From positions 930,001-994,000 of the forward strand of contig NZ_CP094846.1 in assembly GCF_022832975.1 (NCBI RefSeq): 64,000 bases of DNA, given 5' to 3'. The first letter of the stretch is position 1, and each line of letters begins with the position of its first letter. Positions 1 through 8,917 of this stretch are shown piece by piece. The position numbers and the translations under genes are program-made. The notes below the pieces were generated by a model. That model did not search any database. It was not told the origin of the DNA and worked only from the letters and a program-made list of their open reading frames with translations. The stretch comes from Ornithobacterium rhinotracheale. GTDB taxonomy: Bacteria; Bacteroidota; Bacteroidia; Flavobacteriales; Weeksellaceae.

Positions 1-1212
1 GTTGTCTGAAATAGAGAGGAATAGCGTAGTCCAAGTTTCAATGCCTAAAGGAAGTGGTGCGATTTCAGCAAAAATTTTATATTCAAAATCGCCGTTCCAC
101 ATATCAATGCCTTTCACTGGAATAGTTGATTGGTTTACGCCCGTGCTATTTACAAAGTTTCGCCCTGTCATGATATTTCCGTTGGGTCCCCAATCTTGCC
201 CAAGTTCTTCATTTAAATTTGGCAAGCCACCTAAATATTTAGATTTAAGCAAAACCTCAGAAGTTCCTGTGCTACCCGCGTTGAGGAATAATTTGTCGCA
301 AGTATAAATTTCAAGTAAATCTACATCTCCATTTTCTTTAATCACTTTCACCTCCAGTGTGTAAGTCCCATTTTCGTTGGCAATGATTTTGTCGAGCATT
401 CGCATTGTTCTGAGTGAGACAAGTCCCGTTTCTTCCGCTTTTTTGAGGTAAGTTTGGTCGAGGCTAAATTTCCCAGCATTATTACCGTAAATTACTTCGC
501 CACCGAGCGCCGATTTATAAACTTCGCCTTTTGCTTCGCGTTGCATATAGTCAAAATCATAGGTGTTGCTAAAGAATTGTGTTTTTAATCCTGCATTGTG
601 TGCTTGTTTTTCGGCAGAGCGCGAGAAATTGTAATATTCCGTTGTATCATAGAATTTTTCTGGAATTCTTTGTACTTTTAATTCCTTATCGGCAAGCGGA
701 AAGAAGATATCATACATTTCCCTATCATCGATTTGCGGGAAAATCTCTTTAAAATAATCTCTCCTCGGCGGAATAGATATTCCTCCGTTCACAATGGAAC
801 CACCACCATAGGCACGCCCTGCAAAAATATCCATTTCGTCATATTTTATTTTATCTAAAACTCCTGGATATTTCTTTATTGGGATTGGGATTGGAATTGG
901 AGCATTTGGCCAATTAGAAAACCAGCTAGAGCGTTTATCTGCCTTAATCATTTTACAAAAAGTATCGTGCTTAGGCGTTCTGTCCCAGCGTTTTCCCATT
1001 TCTAGAATTAACACAGGTTGCTTGTTCTCGGTTAATCTCCTCGCACACACAGCACCTCCATAGCCACTCCCCACGATGATATTGGGGAAATGCCCCACTT
1101 TTTTAGTTCTGTTGGGGGCAAGATTCAAAACTCTACATGCGCTCAATGTGCTACTTGCCAAAATTGCTGATGCGCCTAAACCTGATAATTCTAAAAATTT
1201 TCTTCTTTCCAT
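1..1212 (-). CDS. GMC-family oxidoreductase, 3' end outside window
   Basis: FAD-dependent oxidoreductase of the glucose-methanol-choline/cholesterol oxidase type; the substrate cannot be read from sequence. The first 404 codons are present and the frame is open to the window edge. The N-terminus MERRKFLELSGLGASA is a twin-arginine signal (RRKFL) followed by a hydrophobic stretch and a possible lipobox Cys, so export by Tat is likely. Residues about 44-60 hold the dinucleotide-binding motif IIVGSGYGGAVCARRL. A second family feature, AGRAYGGGSIVNGG, lies near residue 115, and LNAGSTGTSEVLL near residue 320. A Pro-Ile repeat (PIPIPIPI) sits near residue 95. It is transcribed alone leftward as far as can be seen. 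Confidence 0.85.
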   Translation of the reverse strand, partial: MERRKFLELSGLGASAILASSTLSACRVLNLAPNRTKKVGHFPNIIVGSGYGGAVCARRLTENKQPVLILEMGKRWDRTPKHDTFCKMIKADKRSSWFSNWPNAPIPIPIPIKKYPGVLDKIKYDEMDIFAGRAYGGGSIVNGGISIPPRRDYFKEIFPQIDDREMYDIFFPLADKELKVQRIPEKFYDTTEYYNFSRSAEKQAHNAGLKTQFFSNTYDFDYMQREAKGEVYKSALGGEVIYGNNAGKFSLDQTYLKKAEETGLVSLRTMRMLDKIIANENGTYTLEVKVIKENGDVDLLEIYTCDKLFLNAGSTGTSEVLLKSKYLGGLPNLNEELGQDWGPNGNIMTGRNFVNSTGVNQSTIPVKGIDMWNGDFEYKIFAEIAPLPLGIETWTTLFLSISDN

Positions 1213-1334
1213 TCCGTTTTAAATTATTGCTTAAGGTGCAAAAATGTTGCCGTTGTCCCGTTTAATCAAGCAATTAAAATCATATTTTAAACGATTTTTT
1301 CAATCATAAATGAAAAATCATTCAAAAATACGAA

Positions 1335-1535
1335 TTAATCTGTTTTTTCTAAACTAAAAATGGCTTCAACTTGCGTTTCAAAAAAAGCGGCGATTTTCAA
1401 TGCCAAAACAGTGGAAGGCACATATTTTTTGCTCTCAATGGCATGTATCGTTTGTCGGCTCACGCCAATTTCTTGCGCTAATTGCTCTTGCGTGATGTTT
1501 TTTTTGGCGCGTTCTACCTTGAGTGTATTTTCCAT
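1335..1535 (-). CDS. Small XRE-family HTH regulator (YozG-like)
   Basis: A 66-residue protein that is almost entirely one Cro/C1-type helix-turn-helix: ITQEQLAQEIGVSRQTIHAIE is the HTH, followed by the usual PSTVLALKIA helix. Proteins of this size and type usually act as autoregulators of a linked membrane-protein gene. It starts 2 bp after the stop of the upstream membrane protein gene, so the two are cotranscribed. Confidence 0.85.
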   Translation of the reverse strand: MENTLKVERAKKNITQEQLAQEIGVSRQTIHAIESKKYVPSTVLALKIAAFFETQVEAIFSLEKTD

Positions 1536-1537
1536 TT

Positions 1538-1987
1538 TTAGCCTTTTTTCTGTTTAAATAAAAGATAATGAAATCTGAGTATAAATAAAATCAGAACGGT
1601 GTAAATGCTGTAAATCAAAACATTGATGAATGCAAAACCATACACAAAAATAAATAAAACCAATAAGATTAAATAATTAACCAAAAATGCCCACTGAAAG
1701 GATTCCAAACGCAGTTTTTCGATAAATTCATCTTCAACCTTTTCTCGTGCAAAGGCAATCATGAGTCCGCCCACGATCCAAAGCATATTCACGAGCGTGT
1801 ATAAAATATCTCTAGACGAAAAATCAAAAATTTTACCTTCTTCAAAATAACCCAAAAAGGCAAAAACTTTAGTTTCGATACCAAAATTAGGATTAAAGAT
1901 AGAATAAGTCCAAAGCGCAATGCCAATCAAAACAAGAGCAAGCCCAAGCCATTTAAAATTACGCGGAATTAAGAATTTTGTTTTCAT
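1538..1987 (-). CDS. Four-helix membrane protein paired with the XRE regulator
   Basis: A 149-residue integral membrane protein with about four hydrophobic segments (residues about 13-30, 62-80, 96-118 and 120-142) and a conserved-looking soluble stretch FAREKVEDEFIEKLRLESF between helices 2 and 3. This layout and the paired YozG-like regulator resemble DUF2975/DUF2178-type pairs of unknown function, but I cannot assign the family firmly. First gene of a two-gene operon, divergent from guaB. Confidence 0.7.
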   Translation of the reverse strand: MKTKFLIPRNFKWLGLALVLIGIALWTYSIFNPNFGIETKVFAFLGYFEEGKIFDFSSRDILYTLVNMLWIVGGLMIAFAREKVEDEFIEKLRLESFQWAFLVNYLILLVLFIFVYGFAFINVLIYSIYTVLILFILRFHYLLFKQKKG

Positions 1988-2149
1988 GATTAAAGGTTTT
2001 TTATTGTTTCATATTCCAAATGTAAAACAAAGTTTTCTAAAAGTAAAATAAACTTTACAAATTGTCTGGTTTTCTTGTCTTAGAATTTTAGTCCAAAAAG
2101 ATTTAAAAGAGAATTAACGAATAAAATTTTTTATTTGTGAGTTTTTGTA

Positions 2150-2157
2150 TAAATTTG
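2150..2157 (+). promoter_or_regulatory. guaB promoter -7 box
   Basis: TAAATTTG matches the Bacteroidota -7 consensus TAnnTTTG and lies 16 bp before the guaB start. No well-spaced -33 TTTG is clear. Confidence 0.5.
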
Positions 2158-2173
2158 CTCGGCAAAAAGAGAT

Positions 2174-3643
2174 ATGCCCTTAACCGACAAAATTATTCAG
2201 GAAGGATACACTTTTGATGATCTATTATTAGTTCCTGCGTATTCCAATACATTGCCTTCTCAGGTAGATTTAACCACACAACTTACTCAGAAAATTCAGC
2301 TCAACATTCCTATTGTGAGTGCTGCAATGGATACCGTTTCCGAGGCAAAATTAGCCATTGCACTTGCGCGTGAAGGTGGACTTGCATTCATCCATAAGAA
2401 TATGACTATAGAGCAGCAAGCCAAGGAGATAGATTTGGTAAAGCGTTCAGAAAACGGAATGATTGCCAATCCTATTACGCTGAATCCAGATCAGATTTTG
2501 GAAGATGCCGAGCATTTGATGCGCACTTATAGAATCAGCGGTTTGCCCGTAATCAAAGAAGACAGAACGCTCATCGGAATCCTTACCAATCGCGATATCC
2601 GTTACCAAACAGATATGTCGCAAAAAGTAACCGATGTGATGACTAAAGCTCCTTTGGTAACATCGGACATCAATACAAGTTTGGACGATGCCAAAGAAAT
2701 TTTGCTTAAAAACCGTATCGAAAAATTACCAATCGTAGACAAAGACAACAAATTAATTGGGCTTATCACGATTAAAGATATTGATAACTTAACCGAGTTC
2801 CCGAATGCTTGCAAAGATGAGACAGGAAGATTGCGTGTAGGTGCAGGCGTAGGAGTAGGGGCAGATACTCTAGAGCGCGTTCAGGCTTTGGTAGACGCAG
2901 GAGTAGATATTATTGCATTGGATTCAGCGCACGGGCATTCGCAGGGCGTAATCTCAAAAATTCAAGAAGTAAGACACGCGTTCCCAGATTTAGACATCGT
3001 GGGCGGAAACATCGTAACAGCCGAAGCTGCAAAAGCCTTGATCGAAGCAGGGGCTAATGCCTTGAAAGTAGGAGTAGGCCCAGGCTCTATTTGCACCACT
3101 CGCGTAGTGGCAGGTGTGGGAGTACCACAGCTTTCTGCCGTGTATGATGTCTATGAGTATGCTAAATCAAAAGGCATCAAAGTCATTGCTGATGGCGGAA
3201 TTAAACTTTCTGGAGACATTGTAAAAGCCATTGCCTGCGGAGCAAGTTGCGTGATGCTTGGAAGTTTATTTGCAGGAACCGAAGAAGCACCAGGCGAAGA
3301 AATCATTTACCAAGGTAGAAAATTTAAAACTTACCAAGGAATGGGCTCGCTTGCTGCAATGAAGCGAGGAAGCAAAGACCGCTATTTCCAGAGCGAGGCA
3401 AAAGATGCCAAAAAATTAGTGCCAGAAGGAATTGAAGGGCGAGTGCCTTACAAAGGAGCTTTGAAAGAAGTAATCTATCAACTTTGTGGCGGATTGCGTG
3501 CTGGAATGGGCTATTGCGGAACTCAAACCATCAAGGATTTGAACGAAAACGCAAAATTAGTAAAAATCACCAATGCGGGGCTGCAAGAAAGCCACCCACA
3601 TGATATTGTGATTACCAAAGAAGCACCAAACTATTCAAACTAG
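2174..3643 (+). CDS. guaB: IMP dehydrogenase
   Basis: Oxidises IMP to XMP with NAD, the committed step of GMP synthesis. Full length (489 residues). The order is N-terminal barrel half (LTLDDLLL-like [11 protein letters not shown]), a CBS pair at about residues 95-205 ([33 protein letters not shown]), then the catalytic part. [11 protein letters not shown] carries the catalytic Cys and its mobile loop, [17 protein letters not shown] the phosphate-binding region, and [10 protein letters not shown] the flap-adjacent motif. Monocistronic, with a strong terminator just after it. Confidence 0.97.
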   Translation: MPLTDKIIQEGYTFDDLLLVPAYSNTLPSQVDLTTQLTQKIQLNIPIVSAAMDTVSEAKLAIALAREGGLAFIHKNMTIEQQAKEIDLVKRSENGMIANPITLNPDQILEDAEHLMRTYRISGLPVIKEDRTLIGILTNRDIRYQTDMSQKVTDVMTKAPLVTSDINTSLDDAKEILLKNRIEKLPIVDKDNKLIGLITIKDIDNLTEFPNACKDETGRLRVGAGVGVGADTLERVQALVDAGVDIIALDSAHGHSQGVISKIQEVRHAFPDLDIVGGNIVTAEAAKALIEAGANALKVGVGPGSICTTRVVAGVGVPQLSAVYDVYEYAKSKGIKVIADGGIKLSGDIVKAIACGASCVMLGSLFAGTEEAPGEEIIYQGRKFKTYQGMGSLAAMKRGSKDRYFQSEAKDAKKLVPEGIEGRVPYKGALKEVIYQLCGGLRAGMGYCGTQTIKDLNENAKLVKITNAGLQESHPHDIVITKEAPNYSN

Positions 3644-3681
3644 GAAATCATAAATTATTTTTTTATTATTAATTACACTTA

Positions 3682-3718
3682 GATGATACTTTATTTCGAT
3701 AGAGTATCATCTTTTTTT
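3682..3718 (+). terminator. Rho-independent terminator after guaB
   Basis: GATGATACT (3682-3690) pairs with AGTATCATC (3703-3711), followed by seven T. Confidence 0.85.
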
Positions 3719-3791
3719 ATTCAAATAAGCCTGAAAAATGAATTTAGTAGTATTTTTTTTGTGTAAAGTCTGTTTTTAAGTAAAAAATATC

Positions 3792-3799
3792 TATATTTG
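3792..3799 (+). promoter_or_regulatory. -7 box of the lrp-like gene
   Basis: TATATTTG is a perfect TAnnTTTG box. It overlaps a possible TTG start at 3797, which argues that translation starts at the ATG at 3821 instead. Confidence 0.6.
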
Positions 3800-3820
3800 A
3801 GGGCGATTTTAGAATTAAAT

Positions 3821-4291
3821 ATGAATATCGACAATATAGACAAGCGGATTTTAAAGGAATTATTGATTAATAGTAAACAATCAATCAAGGACCTTGCGCA
3901 AAAAGTTGAACTTTCAGTAACACCCGTACATGAACGAATCAAAAAGATGGAATCTACGGGAATCATCAAGGGATATTCTGCCAACTTAGATATCAAAAAA
4001 ATTGGATTTAATCTCGTAGTCTACATGAACATCACACTCATCAGGCATCAAGAAGAGCTAGACAGCGAAATCGCTAATTACATCAATGGGCTTGATGAGG
4101 TGGTGGAAGCCTATTTCGTTTCAGGAGATTTTGATCTAATGGTAAAAGCCGTTTTGCGAGACATGTCTCATTATCAAGAGTTTGTGTTGCATAAAATGTC
4201 TAAAATCGATATTATTTCCAATGTGCGTAGCTATTTTGTAATTAAAGATATTAAAGACCACAACGAGCGTATATATCCAGATAATTTGTAA
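3821..4291 (+). CDS. Lrp/AsnC-family transcriptional regulator
   Basis: A 156-residue feast/famine regulator. Residues 1-60 form the N-terminal HTH (DNIDKRILKELLINSKQSIKDLAQKVELSVTPVHERIKKME), followed by GIIKGYSANLDIKKIGF and a C-terminal RAM effector domain (VEAYFVSGDFDLMVKAVLRDM). The family binds amino acids and controls transport or metabolism genes. The ATG at 3821 was chosen because an upstream TTG lies inside the promoter box. The EamA exporter gene follows after 9 bp, so the regulator probably controls export of an amino acid through it. Confidence 0.88.
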   Translation: MNIDNIDKRILKELLINSKQSIKDLAQKVELSVTPVHERIKKMESTGIIKGYSANLDIKKIGFNLVVYMNITLIRHQEELDSEIANYINGLDEVVEAYFVSGDFDLMVKAVLRDMSHYQEFVLHKMSKIDIISNVRSYFVIKDIKDHNERIYPDNL

Positions 4292-4300
4292 CTTTGCACC

Positions 4301-5185
4301 ATGAAAAATTACAAAGCGAGCCTTTTGGTAGGGCTCGGTGCGTGCAGTTATGGCGTGCTCGCTACCACAGTAAAACATGCCAATGAGATGGGGATACATA
4401 CCAGTATCCTTACCGTAGCACAGTTTTTAATCGGTTTTTTGTTTTTATTAGTTTTGGGCGAAATCACAACCCGACAAAACAAAAACATTCAAAAAGTAGA
4501 TTCTAAAGATAAACTACAACTTTTTTTATGGGGTATCAGTTTAGGTACCACCACAATTTTCTATTACCTATCTTTGCGATACATCCCTGTATCGATTGCC
4601 ATTATAATGTTGATGCAATCTATCTGGATGAGTGTGCTCATTGGAGGTATTACGCAGAAGAAAATTCCGCCCAAAAATACCATCATCGGTGCATTGATTG
4701 TACTTGGCGGAACGCTTTTGGCTACCAATATTTTTGATATAAAACAAAGTATAGATTACCGTGGAGTATTGCTAGGATTGGGTGCAGCACTTTCGTATTC
4801 TACCAATATTTTTGCCTCGAGCCGTGTTGCGGTAAAAGCCAATAATATTTTGAGAAGTAAATATATGGTGTTCGGTGGATTAACTTTTATTGTGCTTTTC
4901 TGGAATGTAGAAACCTTTCACCACATCAGTGGGCAAGCCATATTTTGGGGAGCTGTAATTGCACTTTTTGGCGCCATTTTGCCCCCCATTTTATTCAATA
5001 TTGGCGTGCCAAAGATTGGAGTGGGGCTAGGTAATATCATTGCAAGTTTAGAAATTCCAGTATCAATCATTTCTGCTGTTATCGTTTTGGGCGAGCCCGT
5101 AAAACCTATTCAGTGGTTGGGTGTGCTTACGATTTTGTTAGCCGTAGTCATCATCAATACGCCTAAAATTAAATTCAGAAAATAG
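4301..5185 (+). CDS. EamA/DMT-family transporter
   Basis: A 294-residue inner-membrane transporter of the drug/metabolite superfamily with about ten hydrophobic segments in two EamA repeats. GLGACSYGVLATTVKHA opens repeat 1. GLGAALSYSTNIFASS opens repeat 2, which ends with the family's SLEIPVSIISAVIVLGEPVKPIQWLGVLTILLAV. Cotranscription with the Lrp-type regulator upstream suggests amino-acid or related metabolite efflux; the substrate is inferred. Confidence 0.88.
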   Translation: MKNYKASLLVGLGACSYGVLATTVKHANEMGIHTSILTVAQFLIGFLFLLVLGEITTRQNKNIQKVDSKDKLQLFLWGISLGTTTIFYYLSLRYIPVSIAIIMLMQSIWMSVLIGGITQKKIPPKNTIIGALIVLGGTLLATNIFDIKQSIDYRGVLLGLGAALSYSTNIFASSRVAVKANNILRSKYMVFGGLTFIVLFWNVETFHHISGQAIFWGAVIALFGAILPPILFNIGVPKIGVGLGNIIASLEIPVSIISAVIVLGEPVKPIQWLGVLTILLAVVIINTPKIKFRK

Positions 5186-5310
5186 GCTAAATTCTGTTTT
5201 TTTCATTTTTTATTTTTGAATTGAAACTAAATTTAACTCAGAAAAATTAATTAAAAATCGATTTTTGATTAATTTTATAGTGCAATTAAATCAATCAAAA
5301 AATTATAGAA

Positions 5311-5910
5311 ATGAAAGAATTAATCTTAGTCCGCCACGGACAATCCAAATGGAATTTAGAAAACCGATTCACGGGTTGGAAAAATGTGGAGCTCACTCCG
5401 CTCGGCATTGAGGAAGCCCAAAAAGCAGGCGAATCGCTCAAGGGCGTGCATATCGACGAAGCCTTTACTTCCGAGCTGGTTCGGGCACAGCATACTTTGC
5501 AAATCATTCTCGAAACGATGGGGGAGCCAAATATTCCAATTACTAAAAACATTGCGCTCAATGAGCGTTCTTATGGCGATTTGGAGGGATTGAATAAAGC
5601 TGATACTGCCAAGAAGTTTGGTGAAGAGCAAGTGCATATTTGGCGACGCTCGTTTGATGTAGCACCGCCTCATGGCGAAAGCTTAAAGGATACTTACGAC
5701 CGCGTGGTTCCGTATTACGAAAAAGTGATAAAACCTAAATTGGCAACCGAAAATATTTTAATCGTGGCGCATGGCAACAGCCTAAGGGTGCTGATTATGT
5801 ATCTAGAAAATCTGACCAAAGAAGAAATCCTCAATCGTGAAATCGCTACGGGACATCCTGTGATTTATCAAATCGATGAGAATTTGCAGCCGACTTTAAT
5901 TCAGAAATAG
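5311..5910 (+). CDS. gpmA: 2,3-bisphosphoglycerate-dependent phosphoglycerate mutase
   Basis: Interconverts 3- and 2-phosphoglycerate in glycolysis. The histidine-phosphatase signature [18 protein letters not shown] gives the phosphorylated His8. [25 protein letters not shown] and the second active-site motif VAHGNSLR are also present. At 199 residues it is shorter than the 248-250 residues of E. coli GpmA but contains all core motifs. Monocistronic, converging on truB. Confidence 0.9.
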   Translation: MKELILVRHGQSKWNLENRFTGWKNVELTPLGIEEAQKAGESLKGVHIDEAFTSELVRAQHTLQIILETMGEPNIPITKNIALNERSYGDLEGLNKADTAKKFGEEQVHIWRRSFDVAPPHGESLKDTYDRVVPYYEKVIKPKLATENILIVAHGNSLRVLIMYLENLTKEEILNREIATGHPVIYQIDENLQPTLIQK

Positions 5911-5939
5911 AAAATCGTTTAAAATCGGATTTTTTGAGA

Positions 5940-5980
5940 CAAGATTTAGCTATATTTTTATAACTAAATCTTGTTTTTTT
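5940..5980. terminator. Shared terminator between gpmA and truB
   Basis: CAAGATTTAG (5940-5949) pairs with CTAAATCTTG (5964-5973), with a T run on the + strand that overlaps the truB stop. It can serve gpmA, and perhaps truB on the other strand. Confidence 0.75.
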
Positions 5981-6674
5981 ATGCTTGAAAGAAATCAAAT
6001 TCCATAGGAGAATTGTCGGCATTTTCTACTGAAAATTCACCAATTCTGGTGCGGCGAAGTGCCGTTAAATAGCCGCCAGAATTCAATACTTTGCCAAAAT
6101 CATGTGCAATCGAGCGAATGTAAGTTCCTTTGCTACAAGTGATTTCAAAATCTACGAAAGGCATTTCGATTTTAGTGATTTTAAAATCTTTAATTGTGAT
6201 TTTGCGTGGTTTTATTTCGGCAGATTCGCCTTTTCGAGCCATTTCATACAAGCGAGTTCCGTTGAGTTTTACGGCAGAATGCATGGGCGGAAGCTGCTCA
6301 ATTTCTCCGATGAATTGTTGCGTTGCATTGTGAATCATTTCATCGCTTAGATGCTCAGTCTCAAAAAATGCATTTTCGGGCTTTTCTGTATCATAAGATT
6401 CAGTTGTGGCTCCGAGTTTAATGGTGCCAGTGTAAGTTTTTTCTTGAGCTTGGTAGATGTCGATTTTCTTGGTGAATTTTCCCACGCACACGATGAGCAA
6501 GCCCGTAGCTTTTGGGTCTAGAGTTCCCGCATGTCCTACTTTAAATTTCTTGAGATTATAGTTTTTTCGGATGTTGTAACGGATTTTTTTGACCACATCA
6601 AACGAAGTCCAATCCAGCGGCTTATCAATCAAAAAAACTTTGCCTGCTTGCAATTCTTCCAACGAGTATGGCAT
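5979..6674 (-). CDS. truB: tRNA pseudouridine(55) synthase
   Basis: Makes pseudouridine 55 in the T-loop of tRNAs. A 231-residue protein with the TruB motifs KPLDWTSFDVVKKIR, then VGHAGTLDPKATGLLIVCVGK (Asp of TLDP is the catalytic Asp), YTGTIKLGATTESYDTE, and CSKGTYIRSIAHDFG. Last gene of the ftsX-DUF3098-uppP-truB operon, a gene order seen across Bacteroidota. It starts 3 bp after uppP. Confidence 0.96.
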   Translation of the reverse strand: MPYSLEELQAGKVFLIDKPLDWTSFDVVKKIRYNIRKNYNLKKFKVGHAGTLDPKATGLLIVCVGKFTKKIDIYQAQEKTYTGTIKLGATTESYDTEKPENAFFETEHLSDEMIHNATQQFIGEIEQLPPMHSAVKLNGTRLYEMARKGESAEIKPRKITIKDFKITKIEMPFVDFEITCSKGTYIRSIAHDFGKVLNSGGYLTALRRTRIGEFSVENADNSPMEFDFFQA

Positions 6675-6677
6675 AGA

Positions 6678-7496
6678 TTATTTTTGGAAATAATAGAAAT
6701 AAACCAAAAGCACAATCCCTACGATGATACGATACCAGCCCCAAGGCTTGAAACCATATTTATTAAGTACGGCGATGAATGTTTTAATCGCTACCAAAGC
6801 CACGATAAAGGCAATGATATTTCCGATTAAAAACATTATCATATTGTCGTTTGAAGCAAGGAGCATTTCGTAACCTTTTTGCTGAACGGCACCCAAGCCC
6901 CATTCTTTTAAAAATAGAGAATATACTGTAACGGCAAGCATGGTGGGAACTGCCAAGAAAAATGAAAATTCCGCTGCCGCTTTTCGGCTAAGTTTCTGCG
7001 TCATTCCCCCGATGATAGAGGCGGCACTTCGGCTTGTTCCAGGCATCATCGCTAAACATTGCCAAAAACCGATAATCACGGCTGTTTTGTAACTAATTTC
7101 TCTTTCGCTATGAATTTGTGGATTTTTAAACCATTTGTCGGCAAAGATTAAAATCACGCCACCAATGACCAAAACTGTAGAAATCGCAATTTGATTGCCC
7201 AAAACGGCTTCGATTTTATCATCAAATAGTTTTCCTAAAATCAAGGCAGGAACTACGGCTGCCGCCAATTTGAAATAAAATGTAAGATTACTAAAATCAA
7301 AGAATTTTTTGTAATACGCCACAACTACCGCCAAAATTGCTCCAAACTGAATGGAAACTTGGTACATTTTCAAATATTCGGTTTCTTCCATACCCATTAA
7401 GCTCGCAGTGAACCCCATGTGGGCAGTAGACGAAATGGGCAAATATTCAGTAAGTCCTTCTACGATGGCAATTACGATTGATTGTAATAAATCCAT
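6678..7496 (-). CDS. uppP: Undecaprenyl-diphosphatase
   Basis: Membrane enzyme that recycles undecaprenyl diphosphate to the monophosphate carrier lipid for peptidoglycan synthesis. A 272-residue protein with about eight transmembrane segments. It has the BacA motifs IVEGLTEYLPISSTAHM near the N-terminus (Glu-rich catalytic motif) and MPGTSRSAASIIGGM (PGxSRS) in the middle. Operon member, with 4 bp to the DUF3098 gene. Confidence 0.96.
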   Translation of the reverse strand: MDLLQSIVIAIVEGLTEYLPISSTAHMGFTASLMGMEETEYLKMYQVSIQFGAILAVVVAYYKKFFDFSNLTFYFKLAAAVVPALILGKLFDDKIEAVLGNQIAISTVLVIGGVILIFADKWFKNPQIHSEREISYKTAVIIGFWQCLAMMPGTSRSAASIIGGMTQKLSRKAAAEFSFFLAVPTMLAVTVYSLFLKEWGLGAVQQKGYEMLLASNDNMIMFLIGNIIAFIVALVAIKTFIAVLNKYGFKPWGWYRIIVGIVLLVYFYYFQK

Positions 7497-7500
7497 TTAG

Positions 7501-7737
7501 TTATTTAGTTTTGGGTTGATACATGATTGCTAGAACTTCTACGATAAAACCGATTACGATAAGAGTAGGAGCTAAGCGGATTCTTCTCCAAGAGAAAATA
7601 TCCTCGTTCCAGTAAGTTGGGTCGAAAGTACCATCTGGTCGAGTGTTGGCATCTGCACCACCCATAAGCCAAAATCCAAGGGCTATGAGTGCTAACCCTG
7701 CAAACATGATTAGGTAATTTTTTTTATTAAAAAGCAT
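7501..7737 (-). CDS. DUF3098 small membrane protein
   Basis: A 78-residue protein with two transmembrane helices (about 9-25 and 55-72) joined by a short loop. FSWRRIRLAPTLIVIGFIVEVLAIM is the family signature. Always found between ftsX and uppP in Bacteroidota; its role is unknown, though the context points to the cell envelope or division. Confidence 0.85.
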   Translation of the reverse strand: MLFNKKNYLIMFAGLALIALGFWLMGGADANTRPDGTFDPTYWNEDIFSWRRIRLAPTLIVIGFIVEVLAIMYQPKTK

Positions 7738-7751
7738 TTTTTACAATTTAA

Positions 7752-8648
7752 TTATAAGTAATATAATTGGTCTGTTCTAAGTTTTAAATAACGCCATGAA
7801 GCGAAGAATGTACTTAATATCGCGATAAGCACACCGACTAAAATTACACCTGCGATGATGTAAATAAAGTCATCATGCCATAATGCCAAATTAAGTTTTG
7901 GGGCGGCATAATACCACAAGCCACCCAAGGCAACGAGCGAAAGAATAGAACCCAAAAGCCCAAGCCAAAAACTCTGAATTAAGAAAGGTTTCACGATAAA
8001 TCTTCTTTTCGCACCTACGAGTTGCATTGTCTTGATGGTGAACCGTTTAGAGAATATTTTTAATCTCAATGAGTTGTTAATCAAAATGATAGAAATGATT
8101 AAAAATAAAGCGGCTAAAGCGATGAGCCAGAAAATAATATTATCGATTCTTTTGTAAATTCCTGCCAAGCCAGAAGTATTGTTTACTTTGTCGATGATTG
8201 GGTAGTTGCTTAAAACCTTAGTGATGCTATCAATTCGCACAGAATCCACATAGCTTGGGCGCACGGTAATCACCACAGATGGCGGGAAAATTCCGTCTTC
8301 AAATAAGGCTAAATCATCATTTTTAAGCCCCAATTGTTGTTTCGCAATTCCAGTTGCAGTAGCTTTATCGATGTATTTTACATTTTTCACATAAGCTTTG
8401 GTCTTGAGTGAATCCACAAAAGCCTGTTGCACTTCGGGTTCTTTCTTTTTTTCTTTACTGTCTTTAGCTTCTTTAAAATAAGCCTCAATTTCAAACTGAT
8501 TTTTCAAATGCTCGGCATAATCGTTTGAGTTTACCACAATTAGCGCAAATAAGCCCAATAAAAAAAGCACGAGAGAAATACTCACCACTACCGTAAAATT
8601 AGAAGAACGAAGTCTTCTGCGGTTCATTCTATCAATTGATTTTGACAT
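7752..8648 (-). CDS. ftsX: Cell division ABC permease FtsX
   Basis: Permease half of FtsEX, which activates peptidoglycan hydrolases at the septum. A 298-residue protein: a cytoplasmic N-tail (MNRRRLRSS), TM1 at about 18-38, a large extracytoplasmic domain to about residue 170 containing a Lys/Glu-rich insert (KEAKDSKEKKKEPE), then three TM helices with the FtsX domain (IKTMQLVGAKRRFIVKPFL). I chose the start at 8648 (MSKSIDRMNRRRL). A longer reading frame to 8753 adds 35 residues unlike the family. First gene of its operon. Confidence 0.92.
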   Translation of the reverse strand: MSKSIDRMNRRRLRSSNFTVVVSISLVLFLLGLFALIVVNSNDYAEHLKNQFEIEAYFKEAKDSKEKKKEPEVQQAFVDSLKTKAYVKNVKYIDKATATGIAKQQLGLKNDDLALFEDGIFPPSVVITVRPSYVDSVRIDSITKVLSNYPIIDKVNNTSGLAGIYKRIDNIIFWLIALAALFLIISIILINNSLRLKIFSKRFTIKTMQLVGAKRRFIVKPFLIQSFWLGLLGSILSLVALGGLWYYAAPKLNLALWHDDFIYIIAGVILVGVLIAILSTFFASWRYLKLRTDQLYYL

Positions 8649-8917
8649 GAAAAAAAGAATTTTATAGTTTTCGTAATGCAATATTACTAAAAAGAATTCT
8701 AAATCCCTTGATTTGTGAAGCAAAATTAAAACTAAAGTTTTTAAGCATTTCAATCAAAGCCATTAAATGTAAAATTATATTTTGAAAATGGGTAGGTAGA
8801 AATAATTACGAAAATGAATTTTTGTATATATGACAAAAACCATAATTTTTTATTTGTAAGCTACATTTTTTTTAAACATCTTTACAAAACTTTAAAACTA
8901 TTTATAAACGAAATCAT

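Noticed and set aside
3797-3820. Upstream TTG start for the Lrp-like regulator
   Set aside because: It overlaps a perfect -7 promoter box; the ATG at 3821 fits the family start.
8649-8753. 35-residue N-terminal extension of FtsX
   Set aside because: The extension is unlike FtsX proteins, and the ATG at 8648 gives the usual cytoplasmic N-tail.
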